Shown here: piece by piece, positions 25,921 through 35,049 of the stretch | Numbering within the stretch: position 1 is the first letter of the stretch | How the letters are laid out: each line of letters starts with the position of its first letter | Assembly (NCBI RefSeq): GCF_004799495.1 | Contig: NZ_SSMY01000008.1 | Location: 124,001 to 188,000 of the forward strand | From: Sphingomonas sp. | Lineage (GTDB): Bacteria > Pseudomonadota > Alphaproteobacteria > Sphingomonadales > Sphingomonadaceae | Length of the DNA stretch: 64,000 nucleotides | Direction: 5' to 3' | The notes under the pieces: model-generated | Seen by the model: the letters and a program-made list of their open reading frames with translations, nothing else | The model's database searches: none | Told to the model about the DNA's origin: nothing | Position numbers and translations under genes: made by a program

Positions 25921-27171
25921 CTATCCGCCGCGCGCGAATCGGGCAATGAAGAAGCCGTCGCAGCCGCCCTCCGCCTCCAGCGCGCCAGGCACGATGCGGA
26001 CCCAGCCTTCGGGCGATGGCGCGATCCCGGCGGGTAGTTCGTCGGCGCGGACCGGGTCGATCGTGAAATCCTTGTTGGCCGCCAGGAATGCTGCGGCCTG
26101 CTCCTCACCCTCGGCGCGTTCGAGCGAACAGGTCGCGTAGACCAGCGTGCCGCCCTTATTGAGCCAGCCGGCGGCGTGCGCGAGCAAGTGGCGCTGGAGG
26201 TCAGCCATCTGCTCGATCAGCGCTGGGTGAACGCGGTGGATCACGTCGGGATGGCGGCGGAAGATCCCCGTCGCGCTGCAGGGCGCGTCGAGCAGCACGG
26301 CATCGACCGGCACGGCGGGACTCCAGCGCGTCGCGTCTCCGGCCACGGTCTCGGCCGACAGATGCGTGCGCTCCAGATTGTCGCGAAGTCGCGCGAGACG
26401 ACTTTCGGCCACATCGATCGCGGTGACGTCCCATCCGGCGGCGGCGAGTTGCATCGTCTTGCCGCCCGGCGCGGCGCAGGCGTCGACCGCGCTGCCCCTG
26501 CCCGAGCCGAGCAACCGCGCGGGGATCGACGCGGCGATATCCTGCACCCACCACGCGCCCTCGTCGTATCCCGGCAGATCGGGGATGGCGGTGCCGCGCG
26601 GCAAGCGGCGATGGCCGGGGAGCAAGGCCAGCCCTTCCGGCGCGGGTTCGCCTTTCAGCGTCAGATCGACTGGCGGCGGCGTCGCCATCGCGCGGCGCGC
26701 GGCCTCGACCATCGCGTCGCCCCATTGCGCGGCCCAGCGCTCGGCGGTGTCGGCGGGGAGTGCGGGTGGATCGGGCAAGGTCGCGCCGCGCCGGCTCAGC
26801 GTGCCGAACACGCCGTGGACCAGCTTGCGCGGGCCGCCGTCGATCAGCGGCAGCACGGTGGCGATCGCCGCATGCCCCGGGGTCCCGAGCGCTAGCATCT
26901 GGGCGAGCGCGATGCGCAGCGCGAAGCGCGCCTTGGCGTCATGCGGCAACGGGCGCTGCGTCGCCGAATCGATCATTGCGTCGAGGTCGGGCAAATGGCG
27001 CAGCACTTCGGCCGCGATCGCGCGGGCCAGCGCGCGGTCGTTGTCGGCGCGGATGCTGGCGAGTGCGCGGCCGGCGGCTTGCTCGATCGTCTCGCCCCGA
27101 CGCAATACCGCGTCGAGTAAGCGCAGCGCGGCTTGGCGTGCGGGCACGCCTGGAGGAAGCGGCTGGTTCAT
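25921..27171 (-). CDS. rsmB: RsmB/NOP family 16S rRNA (cytosine-C5) methyltransferase
   Basis: SAM-dependent RNA m5C methyltransferase of 416 residues. The N-terminal part is a NusB-like RNA-binding domain (ARQAALRLLDAVLRRGETIEQA); the C-terminal half has the SAM motif VDACAAPGGKTMQLA, motif IV LLDAPCSATG and motif VI YATCSLE, giving the two active-site cysteines. The likely target is C967 of 16S rRNA. It heads the leftward operon and is divergent from the DUF1674 gene with a 64-base spacer. Confidence 0.92.
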   Translation of the reverse strand: MNQPLPPGVPARQAALRLLDAVLRRGETIEQAAGRALASIRADNDRALARAIAAEVLRHLPDLDAMIDSATQRPLPHDAKARFALRIALAQMLALGTPGHAAIATVLPLIDGGPRKLVHGVFGTLSRRGATLPDPPALPADTAERWAAQWGDAMVEAARRAMATPPPVDLTLKGEPAPEGLALLPGHRRLPRGTAIPDLPGYDEGAWWVQDIAASIPARLLGSGRGSAVDACAAPGGKTMQLAAAGWDVTAIDVAESRLARLRDNLERTHLSAETVAGDATRWSPAVPVDAVLLDAPCSATGIFRRHPDVIHRVHPALIEQMADLQRHLLAHAAGWLNKGGTLVYATCSLERAEGEEQAAAFLAANKDFTIDPVRADELPAGIAPSPEGWVRIVPGALEAEGGCDGFFIARFARGG

Positions 27172-27235
27172 GCTTGAAGACCGGTCATCGCCGGCCCATG
27201 TGGCCGTTTAGCCCGCGCACCGCAATGAGCTCGCC

Positions 27236-27394
27236 ATGCCCCGCCCGCCGCACGTCAAGCCGCCCGCGTATCTGACTCCGAGCCCGCCGGTGCCCGAGCC
27301 GGAAAAGGTCGAAGAACCGGACGACGATCCGTTGGGTCAGAATCCGACGCGCTATGGCGATTGGACGCTTAAGGGTATCGCCGTCGACTTTTAG
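27236..27394 (+). CDS. DUF1674 protein (SDHAF4-like succinate dehydrogenase assembly factor)
   Basis: A 52-residue protein with a proline-rich front half and the C-terminal signature NPTRYGDWTLKGIAVDF, which is the DUF1674 motif shared with mitochondrial SDHAF4. That protein protects and helps flavinylated SdhA assemble with SdhB. No sdh genes lie in the window. The gene is divergent from rsmB, and its stop codon overlaps the stop of the convergent receiver-kinase gene by four bases. Confidence 0.8.
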   Translation: MPRPPHVKPPAYLTPSPPVPEPEKVEEPDDDPLGQNPTRYGDWTLKGIAVDF

Positions 27395-28428
27395 GCGATC
27401 GCCGCGCGCAATGTCGCGCGCAGGCCGCCACGCTCCGAATCGTATTCGACCGCGCCGTGCAGGCTCTTGGCCATCGCGCCGATCAGCCGGTTGCCGAGCC
27501 CAGACCCTTGCGTGCGCGTCGTCGGCCCCAGCCCCACGCCATCATCCTCGACCGCGAGCAGGAACGCGCCGTCGTCGCGCGTCAGCGACACGCGCACCTC
27601 GCCCGGACCAGTCGGGCCATAGGCATATTTGAACGCGTTCGAGACGAGCTCGTTGACGATCACGCCGAGCGATACCGCGCGGTCGGCCGCGAGACGGATC
27701 GATTCGGCTTCCAGCTTCAGCGCGCGCTTGGGCTTCTCGCTCGCCCACGCACCGCTCAGTTCGTCGATCAGCGCCTGCAGGTAGTCCTTCATGTCGACGC
27801 CCTCGGCATCGTCGGTCGCGTACAGGCTGCGGTGCACTTGTGCGATCGCGTCGATGCGGCGCTCGGTGTCGGCCAGCGCCTGGCGCGCGGCGGGGTCGGC
27901 GAGCGAGTTCGCCTGCAACCGCACCATCGCGGTGACGAGCTGGAGCGAGTTGGCGACGCGGTGGTTGACCTCGCGCAGCAGCGCTTCGAGCCGCGCGTTG
28001 GACGCCCGCAATTGCTCCTCCGCCAGCGCCTTGTCGCGTTCGAGCGCGGCGCGCACGCGGACATGGTCGAGTGCCACGGCGAGCAAGTCGAAGAAATCGT
28101 CGCCGACAGTTTTCACGACATAGTCCGCCGCCCCGGCCTTGAGCGCGGCGACCGCGACCGGTCCCTCCTCGGATCCCGTGACGTAGACCACCGGCGGCGG
28201 CGACGGCAGTTTGCCGATCGCCTTCAGCGTCGCCAGCCCGTCCATCTCCGGCATGTAATGGTCGACCGCGATCAAATCGTATCGCTCGGTCATCGCCATC
28301 GCGATGCCTTCCACACCGCTGTGCGCGACGGTCACGTCGAACCCGCGCCGCGACAGTGCACGCTGCGCCAGCCGGCAGAGGCCGGCGTCGTCGTCGATAT
28401 AGAGCAGGCGGCGCAGGCTTTGCGGCAC
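27391..28428 (-). CDS. Receiver-domain histidine kinase (HisKA_2/HWE type)
   Basis: Cytoplasmic hybrid of 345 residues. Residues about 1-125 are a response-regulator receiver with acidic pocket (LYIDDD) and phosphoacceptor aspartate in DHYMPEMDG; a coiled coil follows; the kinase core begins with H-box REVNHRVANSLQLV and includes HisKA_2-type VHRSLYA, N-box VNELVSNAFKYAYG and VEDDGVGL. The start is GTG, directly abutting the preceding gene's stop. With the two upstream genes it forms a phosphorelay cassette. Its output is likely phosphotransfer onto another regulator, as it has no DNA-binding domain. Confidence 0.88.
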   Translation of the reverse strand: MPQSLRRLLYIDDDAGLCRLAQRALSRRGFDVTVAHSGVEGIAMAMTERYDLIAVDHYMPEMDGLATLKAIGKLPSPPPVVYVTGSEEGPVAVAALKAGAADYVVKTVGDDFFDLLAVALDHVRVRAALERDKALAEEQLRASNARLEALLREVNHRVANSLQLVTAMVRLQANSLADPAARQALADTERRIDAIAQVHRSLYATDDAEGVDMKDYLQALIDELSGAWASEKPKRALKLEAESIRLAADRAVSLGVIVNELVSNAFKYAYGPTGPGEVRVSLTRDDGAFLLAVEDDGVGLGPTTRTQGSGLGNRLIGAMAKSLHGAVEYDSERGGLRATLRAAIA

Positions 28429-28872
28429 TTAGTCCTCGACCTCGGGCACCTGGATTACCGACAGGAACAGCCCGAGCTGGCGGATCGCCTGCGCGAAGCT
28501 TTCATAATTGACCGGCTTGGTGATGTAGACGTTGCAGCCGAGGTCGTAGCAGTGCTGGATTTCGACCTTGTCGTCGGTCGTGGTCAGCACGACCACGGGG
28601 GTGCGCTTGAGCGGGCTGCCCTCGGCCTTGATCTTGGTCAGGATGTCGGTCCCCGACATGTCGGGCAGGTTGAGGTCGAGCAGCACCAGCGCCGGACCGT
28701 TGAGCGCGGGGCCGTCTTGATGTTTGAACAAATAATGGAGCGCGGTCGTCCCGTCGGTGAAATGGGTGATGTCGTTCAGGATGCCGGCGCGGCGGATATT
28801 CTTCTCGATGAGGCGGGCATGCCCCTCGTCGTCCTCGATCATGACGATCGATACAGAGCGGTGGTCGTTCAT
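28429..28872 (-). CDS. Single-domain response regulator (Rcp1-like)
   Basis: Stand-alone receiver of 147 residues: acidic pair in VMIEDDEGHARL, phosphoacceptor in LLDLNLPDMSG, conserved T and K in VVLTTTDD and YITKPVNY. The extended beta region with an insertion before the phosphorylation loop is like Rcp1, the partner of bacteriophytochromes. It has no output domain and probably shuttles phosphate between the flanking kinases. Its ATG overlaps the upstream kinase stop by four bases. Confidence 0.88.
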   Translation of the reverse strand: MNDHRSVSIVMIEDDEGHARLIEKNIRRAGILNDITHFTDGTTALHYLFKHQDGPALNGPALVLLDLNLPDMSGTDILTKIKAEGSPLKRTPVVVLTTTDDKVEIQHCYDLGCNVYITKPVNYESFAQAIRQLGLFLSVIQVPEVED

Positions 28873-30380
28873 ACTGATGGTCCCGTTTCAGAAAGCGTGG
28901 CGGGCAGGGTTACTCGGAAAACGCTCCCTTCGCCCAAGGTGGATGACAGGTCGATCGTGCCGCCGAGGCGATAGGCGAGCGCGCGGACGTGTGCGAGACC
29001 GATCCCCTCGCCTTGCTGGTCCTGCGTGCCCGATCGGCGGAACAGATCGAACACGCGCGTATGATCCTGCTCGGCGATGCCGCGACCGTTGTCGGTCACC
29101 GAAATGACGCGACGCGAGCCGTCGGCGTGCGCGCTGACAACGATCCGGCCTGGGCGGTCGGAAGAGAGGTATTTGACCGCGTTCTCGACCAAGTTCGACA
29201 GGATTTGCTCTACCGCGACACGGTCGCTGATCAATGGCGGCATCGGCTGTTCGACAATGACCTCTGCGCCGCGCTCGTCGGCAATGTGGCGTAAGGAGTC
29301 GCTGATGCCTTGTGCGATGCTTGCAAGGTCGAGCGGTTCGGGCGCCAGCGTGCGCCGCCCCTCGCGCGACAGCCGCAGGATCGCGTTGATCAGCCGGTCC
29401 ATCTTCTGCGTCGAGCTGCGGATGAAGCCGATCGCCTCGGGTAAATCCTCCTTCGCCGCCAGCCGCGCGTCGTCGGTGACGATCTCGGGCGCGGATTTGG
29501 TCGCGCGGTCGACCAGGTCGGCAAGCGAGGCGCGCGCGGCGTCGAGCTCGACGGTGAATCCCATCACGTTGACCAACGGCGAGCGCAGATCGTGGCTGAC
29601 GATATAGGCGAAGCGCTGGATCTCCTCGTTGGCGCGGGTCAAATCGGCGGTGCGCTCGGCGACCGCGCCTTCCAGATCGGTGTTGAGCAATTGCAGCCGG
29701 TCGCGCGCCGCGCCGAGGTCGCGCGTGTAGCGTAGCACCGTCGCCAGCGAGACGGTCGCGACGATCAGGATCAAAACCCCCGCCGCGGCGAGGATCATGT
29801 AGAAGGCGCGCAGACTGTTCTGTTGCGCGGCGTCGCGCTGAACCAGCAAGTCGCGTTCGTCGTCCAGCATCGCGGTCATCGTCGTGCGGACGGCGCGCAT
29901 GCGGCGGGCGTAGGTTTCGACCGCGAAACCGGCGACCGCGGTATCACGGCGACCGCCCATCACTTGCGCGATCGTCTCCACCTGCCGCTCGCGAATCGCG
30001 GCCAGTTGCCGGCGCAGATCGGCGATGCGCGCGATTTGGCGCGGATTGTCGGCGGTCAGCTTGGCGAGCGCGTCGAGTGCTGGGTCGATCTGCACCGCGG
30101 TGATTCGGTGGCTGTCGAGATAGGCTGGGTTGCCGCTCAACAAATAGCCGCGCCGCGTGGTTTCGGTTTCCTCGACCAACGCGCGGACATGCCCGATCGC
30201 GACTTCGACCTGATAAGTGTGGTTGACCGAGCTGGTATGCTCGGCGGTGCGCATCGTGACCCAGGCTGCAGCGACCCCGACCAGCATCAGCCCGGCCAGC
30301 CCGATGATCATACAGGCGACCAGGAAGCGGCGCGCCAATCCCTCGGGCGCCCCCAGTCGTTTCAACACTACGCCCGACAT
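28869..30380 (-). CDS. CHASE3-domain sensor histidine kinase
   Basis: Inner-membrane sensor kinase of 503 residues. A transmembrane helix near residues 20-42, a periplasmic CHASE3 domain with EETETTRRGYLLSGNPAYL, a second helix near 195-215, a coiled coil, then the kinase: H-box FAYIVSHDLRSPL, N-box NLVENAVKY, G1 VTDNGRGIAEQD and G2 GEGIGLAHVRAL. The dimerisation part is phytochrome-like. It is the first gene of the three-gene phosphorelay. The signal sensed is unknown. Confidence 0.9.
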   Translation of the reverse strand: MSGVVLKRLGAPEGLARRFLVACMIIGLAGLMLVGVAAAWVTMRTAEHTSSVNHTYQVEVAIGHVRALVEETETTRRGYLLSGNPAYLDSHRITAVQIDPALDALAKLTADNPRQIARIADLRRQLAAIRERQVETIAQVMGGRRDTAVAGFAVETYARRMRAVRTTMTAMLDDERDLLVQRDAAQQNSLRAFYMILAAAGVLILIVATVSLATVLRYTRDLGAARDRLQLLNTDLEGAVAERTADLTRANEEIQRFAYIVSHDLRSPLVNVMGFTVELDAARASLADLVDRATKSAPEIVTDDARLAAKEDLPEAIGFIRSSTQKMDRLINAILRLSREGRRTLAPEPLDLASIAQGISDSLRHIADERGAEVIVEQPMPPLISDRVAVEQILSNLVENAVKYLSSDRPGRIVVSAHADGSRRVISVTDNGRGIAEQDHTRVFDLFRRSGTQDQQGEGIGLAHVRALAYRLGGTIDLSSTLGEGSVFRVTLPATLSETGPSV

Positions 30381-30445
30381 CGCGATGGCCTAGCCGGGGG
30401 CGAAACGAAACGCCAGCAACGCCGCCTTGATCGAGATCAGTCGGT

Positions 30446-31210
30446 TCAGAGGAGCATGCCCTGGAGATTGGGCCGCCCCACCGCGCCCCCGCCACGCCGC
30501 CGCGCGACTTCGGTTTCGGCGGTGAAGCGGACATCGGGGTCGCGGTCGGTCAGGAAGCCGTTGAGACTCGTTTCCGAAATCTCGGTCCAGTCCTTGCCGC
30601 GATCGGTGCCCCAGCGGACGCGTGGGAGCAGCCCGGGCTGGCGCGACCAGTTGAGCAATTGCTCGACCGACGCTTCGTTGAGCATGTCGCGGAGGTGGAA
30701 GGCAGTAACGTACGCGTCGGGGAAGGCGCGGTGCGCTGGGAGACCGCGCTCGTGATCGATCCCGTGCGGCTTGCGCCAGTAACGCAATACCTGGTTCGAG
30801 AAGCTCGGACTATCGGGCCACAGCCGCATCGCGCACTTCCACGTGCAAATCCACTCGGCCCCGTGAGTCATGTTGGGCGTACAGAATTTCATTTCGAAGT
30901 CGGCGCGATGCGCGGCGAGTGCGAGGCGGCGCGGGTACGGATCGAGCACCGGGCGCGCGGCGTCGAACCATAACGGCGCATCGGCAACCTGTTCGTCGAG
31001 AATGTGGTGGATCGCCTGCGTGATCGGCGGGATCGGGCGGCCGGGATTGATCAGCCGACTGCCGCCCTCGCCGTACAGCTCCCAGCGCCCGTCCGTGCCC
31101 AGCGCGACGTCCTGCCACCCCACCTCGCACACGCCATGCGCGCCGGGCGTCTCGCCGGTGGTCTCGAGGTCGACGACGCGGATGATCGAGGGGGGGGCGC
31201 TGGCCATCAT
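30446..31210 (-). CDS. DEDD-family 3'-5' exonuclease
   Basis: Predicted exonuclease of 254 residues. ExoI motif VVDLETTGETPG is at the N-terminus, ExoII is around LALAAHRADFEMKF, and a later acidic-histidine motif appears in PAHRAFPDAYVTAFHL. The C-terminal 90 residues (LLNWSRQPGLLPRVRWGTDRG onward) resemble the exodeoxyribonuclease X-like tail seen in phage-related and stand-alone exonucleases. It is distinct from dnaQ in the same window. Probably a repair or RNA-turnover nuclease. Confidence 0.8.
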   Translation of the reverse strand: MMASAPPSIIRVVDLETTGETPGAHGVCEVGWQDVALGTDGRWELYGEGGSRLINPGRPIPPITQAIHHILDEQVADAPLWFDAARPVLDPYPRRLALAAHRADFEMKFCTPNMTHGAEWICTWKCAMRLWPDSPSFSNQVLRYWRKPHGIDHERGLPAHRAFPDAYVTAFHLRDMLNEASVEQLLNWSRQPGLLPRVRWGTDRGKDWTEISETSLNGFLTDRDPDVRFTAETEVARRRGGGAVGRPNLQGMLL

Positions 31211-31242
31211 TCCGAGATGGGCGTTTCAGCCGCGAAAAGCCA

Positions 31243-32625
31243 CTAGTGCCCCGCTTGCGGCCCGCGCACGAGGCCCGACATGGCGAGTTGGCGATCGATT
31301 TGCGCGAGCAGGCGCGCGAGCCCCGCCTGATCCTTCGCTTCGGCGCGCGCGACCAGCACGTCCTGCGTGTTCGACGCTCGGAGCAGCCACCAGCCGTCGG
31401 GCGTCGTCACGCGCGCGCCGTCGGTGCGGTCGACCGTCGCGCCTTCGGTCTCGAGCCGGTCGAGCACTTCGTCGACCACCGCGAACTTACGGCTCTCATC
31501 GACCTGGAAGCGCATCTCGGGCGTGTTGACCATCGCCGGCATCGCGCTCCTGATCTCGGTCATCGACTTGCCGATCATGTGCACCGCGCGGATCAGCCGG
31601 ACCGCGGCATATTGCGCGTCGTCGAAGCCGTAGAAATCGTGCGCGAAGAAGATGTGCCCCGACATTTCGCCTGCGAGCGGCGACCCGGTTTCCTTCATCT
31701 TGGTCTTGATGAGCGAATGTCCGGTCTTCCACATCAACGGGGTGCCGCCGAGCTTGGCGACGCGGTCATACAGCGCCTGGCTCGCCTTGACGTCGGCGAT
31801 GATCGTCGCGCCGGGCAGTTCCTTGAGCACAGGTTCGGCCAGAATGGACAGAATCTGATCGCCCCAGATCACGCGCCCTTCGCCGTCGATCGCGCCGATC
31901 CGGTCGCCGTCGCCGTCGAAAGCCACTCCGAAATCGAGCTTCTTGTCCGCGACAAGCGTTTTGAGGTGCGCGAGGTTCTTTTCCTCGGTCGGATCGGGAT
32001 GATGGTTGGGAAAATTGCCGTCCACATCGGTGAACAGCAGGTGATGTTCACCCGGAAGGAGCTTCGTCAGCTTCTCGATCACCGGGCCGGCGGCGCCGTT
32101 GCCTGCGTCCCACCCTATCCGGTAGGCGCCGCCGGCATAGCCCGCCAACAGCCGGCCGACGTAATTGTCGACGATATCGACATCCGAAACGCTGCCTGCG
32201 CCCTCTTCCCAGTCGCCTTCCGCCGCCGCGCGGCCGAGCTTCTGGATGTCCTCGCCGAAAAACGGGCGGTGCTGCAGGACCATCTTGAAGCCGTTATACT
32301 CGGCGGGGTTATGGCTGCCGGTTATCTGGATGCCGCCATCCACCTCAAGCTCGGCCTCGGCATAATATAGCTGCGGGGTCGGGCCCATGCCGGTCCGCAC
32401 GACATCGACGCCCGAGGCGAGCAGCCCCTCGACCAGCGCGGCCTCCATCGCCGGCGACGAGGTGCGCCCGTCGCGCCCGACCGCGACGCGCGTGCCGCCC
32501 GCGCGGCGCACGACGGTAGCGAAGCCGCGCCCGATCGCGCGCGCGTCGTCGGTGGACAGCGTTTTGCCGACGATCCCGCGGATATCGTACTCGCGGAGCG
32601 ATGAGGGGTCGAAGCGATGGGTCAT
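31243..32625 (-). CDS. Phosphomannomutase/phosphoglucomutase
   Basis: Alpha-D-phosphohexomutase of 460 residues. The phosphoserine loop [12 protein letters not shown], the metal-binding loop [10 protein letters not shown], the sugar-specificity loop GEMSGHIFF and the C-terminal phosphate-binding [13 protein letters not shown] appear in order. Such enzymes supply mannose- and glucose-1-phosphate for LPS and exopolysaccharide; in gellan-producing Sphingomonas the equivalent is PgmG. I start at [17 protein letters not shown]. It follows the J-domain gene by 48 bases. Confidence 0.93.
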   Translation of the reverse strand: MTHRFDPSSLREYDIRGIVGKTLSTDDARAIGRGFATVVRRAGGTRVAVGRDGRTSSPAMEAALVEGLLASGVDVVRTGMGPTPQLYYAEAELEVDGGIQITGSHNPAEYNGFKMVLQHRPFFGEDIQKLGRAAAEGDWEEGAGSVSDVDIVDNYVGRLLAGYAGGAYRIGWDAGNGAAGPVIEKLTKLLPGEHHLLFTDVDGNFPNHHPDPTEEKNLAHLKTLVADKKLDFGVAFDGDGDRIGAIDGEGRVIWGDQILSILAEPVLKELPGATIIADVKASQALYDRVAKLGGTPLMWKTGHSLIKTKMKETGSPLAGEMSGHIFFAHDFYGFDDAQYAAVRLIRAVHMIGKSMTEIRSAMPAMVNTPEMRFQVDESRKFAVVDEVLDRLETEGATVDRTDGARVTTPDGWWLLRASNTQDVLVARAEAKDQAGLARLLAQIDRQLAMSGLVRGPQAGH

Positions 32626-32673
32626 GGCGTGTCCTGTAGGGTTTTGGCCCAATCGGTCAGGCCGCCGAAAAGT

Positions 32674-32976
32674 TCAATCCTGCCGCTTGAGCAAGGTATC
32701 GCGCGCGGCGTTGACGCGCTGCGCGAGGTCGGCCGATCCGCCGTGGTCGGGGTGGACCGCAAGCAGCAAGCGGCGATGCGCGGCGCGGATATCGGCGGGG
32801 CTGGCGCCAGCCCCGAGGCCGAGGATGGTGAGCGCGGCGTCATGGTCCGTCGGCGGCGGTGCGGGCGACCTCGGCGCTTGCGGCCGCCGTCCACTGGTGT
32901 GGGCCTTCTTCGGCCCCTGCCACAGCCACCAGCCGGCCCAGGCGACCGCCAGCGCGACGATTAGCTTGGCGATCAT
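32674..32976 (-). CDS. Membrane-anchored J-domain protein
   Basis: A 100-residue protein with an N-terminal transmembrane helix (MIAKLIVALAVAWAGWWLW), a proline-rich linker and a C-terminal J domain containing HPD in LLAVHPDHGGS. The topology (helix, then J domain) is that of TIM14/Pam18-like proteins. It would recruit DnaK to the inner membrane. The ATG overlaps the mipZ stop by four bases, suggesting co-translation with mipZ. Confidence 0.85.
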   Translation of the reverse strand: MIAKLIVALAVAWAGWWLWQGPKKAHTSGRRPQAPRSPAPPPTDHDAALTILGLGAGASPADIRAAHRRLLLAVHPDHGGSADLAQRVNAARDTLLKRQD

Positions 32977-33761
32977 GCGAAGAGCGGCAGCACCGGCTCG
33001 GGCAGCGCGAGCGCGGCCATCATCTCGCGCAGCTCCTGCCGCGCGGCGACGTGGCTCAGCCCCATCTCGCCGAACTCGCGGCTGTCGATCATCGTCAGGC
33101 CTTTTGGAAATAACTCGCGATAGATTACGCGCTCGCCGAGCCCCGGGATGATGCGGAAGCCGACTCGCTTCGCCAGCTGGTCGAGTGCGTCGGACACGCG
33201 GCGCATGTTGCGCGCTTCGATATGCTGGAGGCGGTTGCGCAGCACGACCCAGTCGATCGTCGCGCCGTCTGCCTTCGCGCGGGCCTTGCGCGCGTCCCAG
33301 ATCAATTCGGAATAGAAGCTCGGCCTCGTCACCTTGAACGTATCGGGATGGACTTGGCCAATCAGGTCGAAATCGACGAAACTGTCGTTCATCGGCGTGA
33401 CCAACGTGTCCGCGCGGGTGGCTGCCTCACGTGCGATCGGATCGTCGCGGCCGGGCGTGTCGATCACGAGGTAATCGGCATCTCCCGTCAGCCGGTCGAC
33501 CGCGGCATCGAACGCTTCGACGGTCTGGTCGCTCAGCGTCTCATATTCGGGCATCGGCAGGTCGCGGTCGGTTGCCCGGATCGTCGCCGCGCGATTGTCG
33601 AGATAGCGGCCGAGCGTGCGCTGGCGATGATCGAGGTCGAGCGCGGCGACACGCGCGCCGCGGGCGGCCAGTGCGATCGCGACATGGACCGCGGTGGTCG
33701 ATTTGCCGGTGCCGCCCTTTTCGTTGGCGAAGACGATAGTGTGTGTGCGGCCGTTCGCCAC
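32973..33761 (-). CDS. mipZ: Division-plane positioning ATPase MipZ
   Basis: ParA/MinD-like ATPase that in Caulobacter binds ParB at the pole and blocks FtsZ assembly there. It has 262 residues with deviant Walker A ANEKGGTGKSTTAVH at about residues 12-26, DLDHRQRTLGRYL and VIDTPGRDD. The DLDHRQ-x-T-x-x-R-Y motif separates MipZ from ParA. Its partner ParB is encoded 27 kb away. It starts the leftward series mipZ-dnaJ-like-phosphohexomutase and is divergent from panC. Confidence 0.93.
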   Translation of the reverse strand: MANGRTHTIVFANEKGGTGKSTTAVHVAIALAARGARVAALDLDHRQRTLGRYLDNRAATIRATDRDLPMPEYETLSDQTVEAFDAAVDRLTGDADYLVIDTPGRDDPIAREAATRADTLVTPMNDSFVDFDLIGQVHPDTFKVTRPSFYSELIWDARKARAKADGATIDWVVLRNRLQHIEARNMRRVSDALDQLAKRVGFRIIPGLGERVIYRELFPKGLTMIDSREFGEMGLSHVAARQELREMMAALALPEPVLPLFA

Positions 33762-33835
33762 GATGCTGACCTTGTTGCCTGACCCGACCCGCGCCCGTTA
33801 GAGGCGTGGGCTTCCTCTATCGAAAGCATAGGCTC

Positions 33836-34690
33836 GTGCAAACCGTCCATCGCCTGCCCGATTTGAGACTCGCGGTGGCGGCATTGCGCGCCGATGGATC
33901 GCGGGTGGCGCTGGTGCCGACGATGGGCGCACTCCATGCCGGGCATATGGCGCTAGTCGATGCGGCGCGAGCGACCGGCGCGCGGGTGGTCGCGTCGATC
34001 TTCGTCAACCCCAAGCAGTTCGGCCCGAACGAGGATCTCGCGCGCTATCCACGCCCGGCCGTGGCGGACATTGCGCTGTTGACCGCGCATGGCTGCGACC
34101 TGCTGTGGATGCCGGGGGTCGAGAAAATGTATCCGGCGGGGTTCGCGACCAACGTATCGGTGTCGGGGGTGAGCGAGGGGCAGGATGGTGCCGCGCGACC
34201 GGGACATTTCGATGGGGTGGCGACGGTGGTCGCGAAACTGTTCAACCAGGTGCGGCCCGATGCCGCCTATTTCGGCGAGAAGGATTTCCAGCAGCTCGCG
34301 GTGATCCGGCGGATGGTCGCCGATCTCGATTTCGGGCTGGAGATTGTCGGGGTGTCGACGGTGCGGGAGGGGGATGGCTTGGCGCTGTCGTCGCGCAATG
34401 CTTACCTCTCCCCCGACGAGCGGTCGCGGGCGGCGGCGCTGGCCAAGGCGCTGGCCGAGGCTAGGCGGGCGATCGAGGCAGGCGAGGACGGCGCGATCGC
34501 TGCCGCCTTGACGTCGCTCGCCGATGCCGGGTTCGCCGTCGATTATGTCGAGCTCGTCGATGCCGCGACACTGGGCCAACCTGTACCCGGCCAGCCCCGC
34601 CGCCTGCTCGCCGCGGCGCGGATCGGGACCACCCGCCTCATCGACAACCTCGCGATAGCGCCTACGAAAAACACGGTTAAAGCGCGTTAA
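33836..34690 (+). CDS. panC: Pantothenate synthetase
   Basis: ATP-dependent condensation of pantoate and beta-alanine in CoA synthesis. It has 284 residues from the GTG at 33836 (QTVHRLPDLRLAV), matching the family start; an earlier GTG at 33806 would add 10 residues. Motifs are VPTMGALHAGHMALV with the HxGH nucleotide site, SIFVNPKQF, FGEKDFQQLAVI and LALSSRNAYLSP with the KMSKS-like serine. A short inverted repeat GGTTAA-N6-TTAACC spans its stop codon. Confidence 0.93.
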   Translation: MQTVHRLPDLRLAVAALRADGSRVALVPTMGALHAGHMALVDAARATGARVVASIFVNPKQFGPNEDLARYPRPAVADIALLTAHGCDLLWMPGVEKMYPAGFATNVSVSGVSEGQDGAARPGHFDGVATVVAKLFNQVRPDAAYFGEKDFQQLAVIRRMVADLDFGLEIVGVSTVREGDGLALSSRNAYLSPDERSRAAALAKALAEARRAIEAGEDGAIAAALTSLADAGFAVDYVELVDAATLGQPVPGQPRRLLAAARIGTTRLIDNLAIAPTKNTVKAR

Positions 34691-34701
34691 CCATTTGTTG
34701 A
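34687..34701 (+). promoter_or_regulatory. CtrA-like binding site
   Basis: TTAA-CCATTTG-TTGA, one mismatch from the alphaproteobacterial CtrA box TTAA-N7-TTAA, and containing the CtrA 8-mer TTAACCAT. It is 52 bases upstream of the Sel1 gene start and may set its cell-cycle expression. Prediction from sequence only. Confidence 0.4.
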
Positions 34702-34752
34702 CCCCTCCCCGGCCAATCTGATTCGGCCAAAGGGATAAAAGGGGTTGGCGAC

Positions 34753-35049
34753 ATGGGCAGCAGCCTGAAGAGTGCGCAGTTTCTGATCGAGAGCCGGATG
34801 CGCGACGCGATGCGCGGCGATCCGGACGCCTATTACGAGCTCGGCGTGGTCTATTCGACCGGCACCTCGGGGGCGGACATCGACCTGGTCGAGGCGCACA
34901 AATGGTTCAACCTGGCGGCGGTGCGCGGCCACGAAGCGGCGCAATATTGCCGCGCCGAAGTCGCCGACGAAATGACCGCACGCGAAATCGCCACGGCGCA
35001 GGCCGCGGCCCGCGCGTTCCTCAACGAAACGAGCCGCCGCGCGGCCTGA
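34753..35049 (+). CDS. Sel1-repeat protein
   Basis: A 98-residue protein with one or two Sel1/TPR-like helical repeats: DPDAYYELGVVYSTG and DLVEAHKWFNLAAVRGHEAAQY. There is no signal peptide, so it is probably cytoplasmic and acts as a small protein-protein adaptor. An AAAGGGG ribosome site precedes the ATG. It lies alone between panC and the topA 3' flank; a CtrA-like box is upstream. The partner is unknown. Confidence 0.8.
   Translation: MGSSLKSAQFLIESRMRDAMRGDPDAYYELGVVYSTGTSGADIDLVEAHKWFNLAAVRGHEAAQYCRAEVADEMTAREIATAQAAARAFLNETSRRAA

Noticed and set aside
32973..33761. Second parA
   Set aside because: The DLDHRQ motif and the absence of a parB partner identify it as MipZ.
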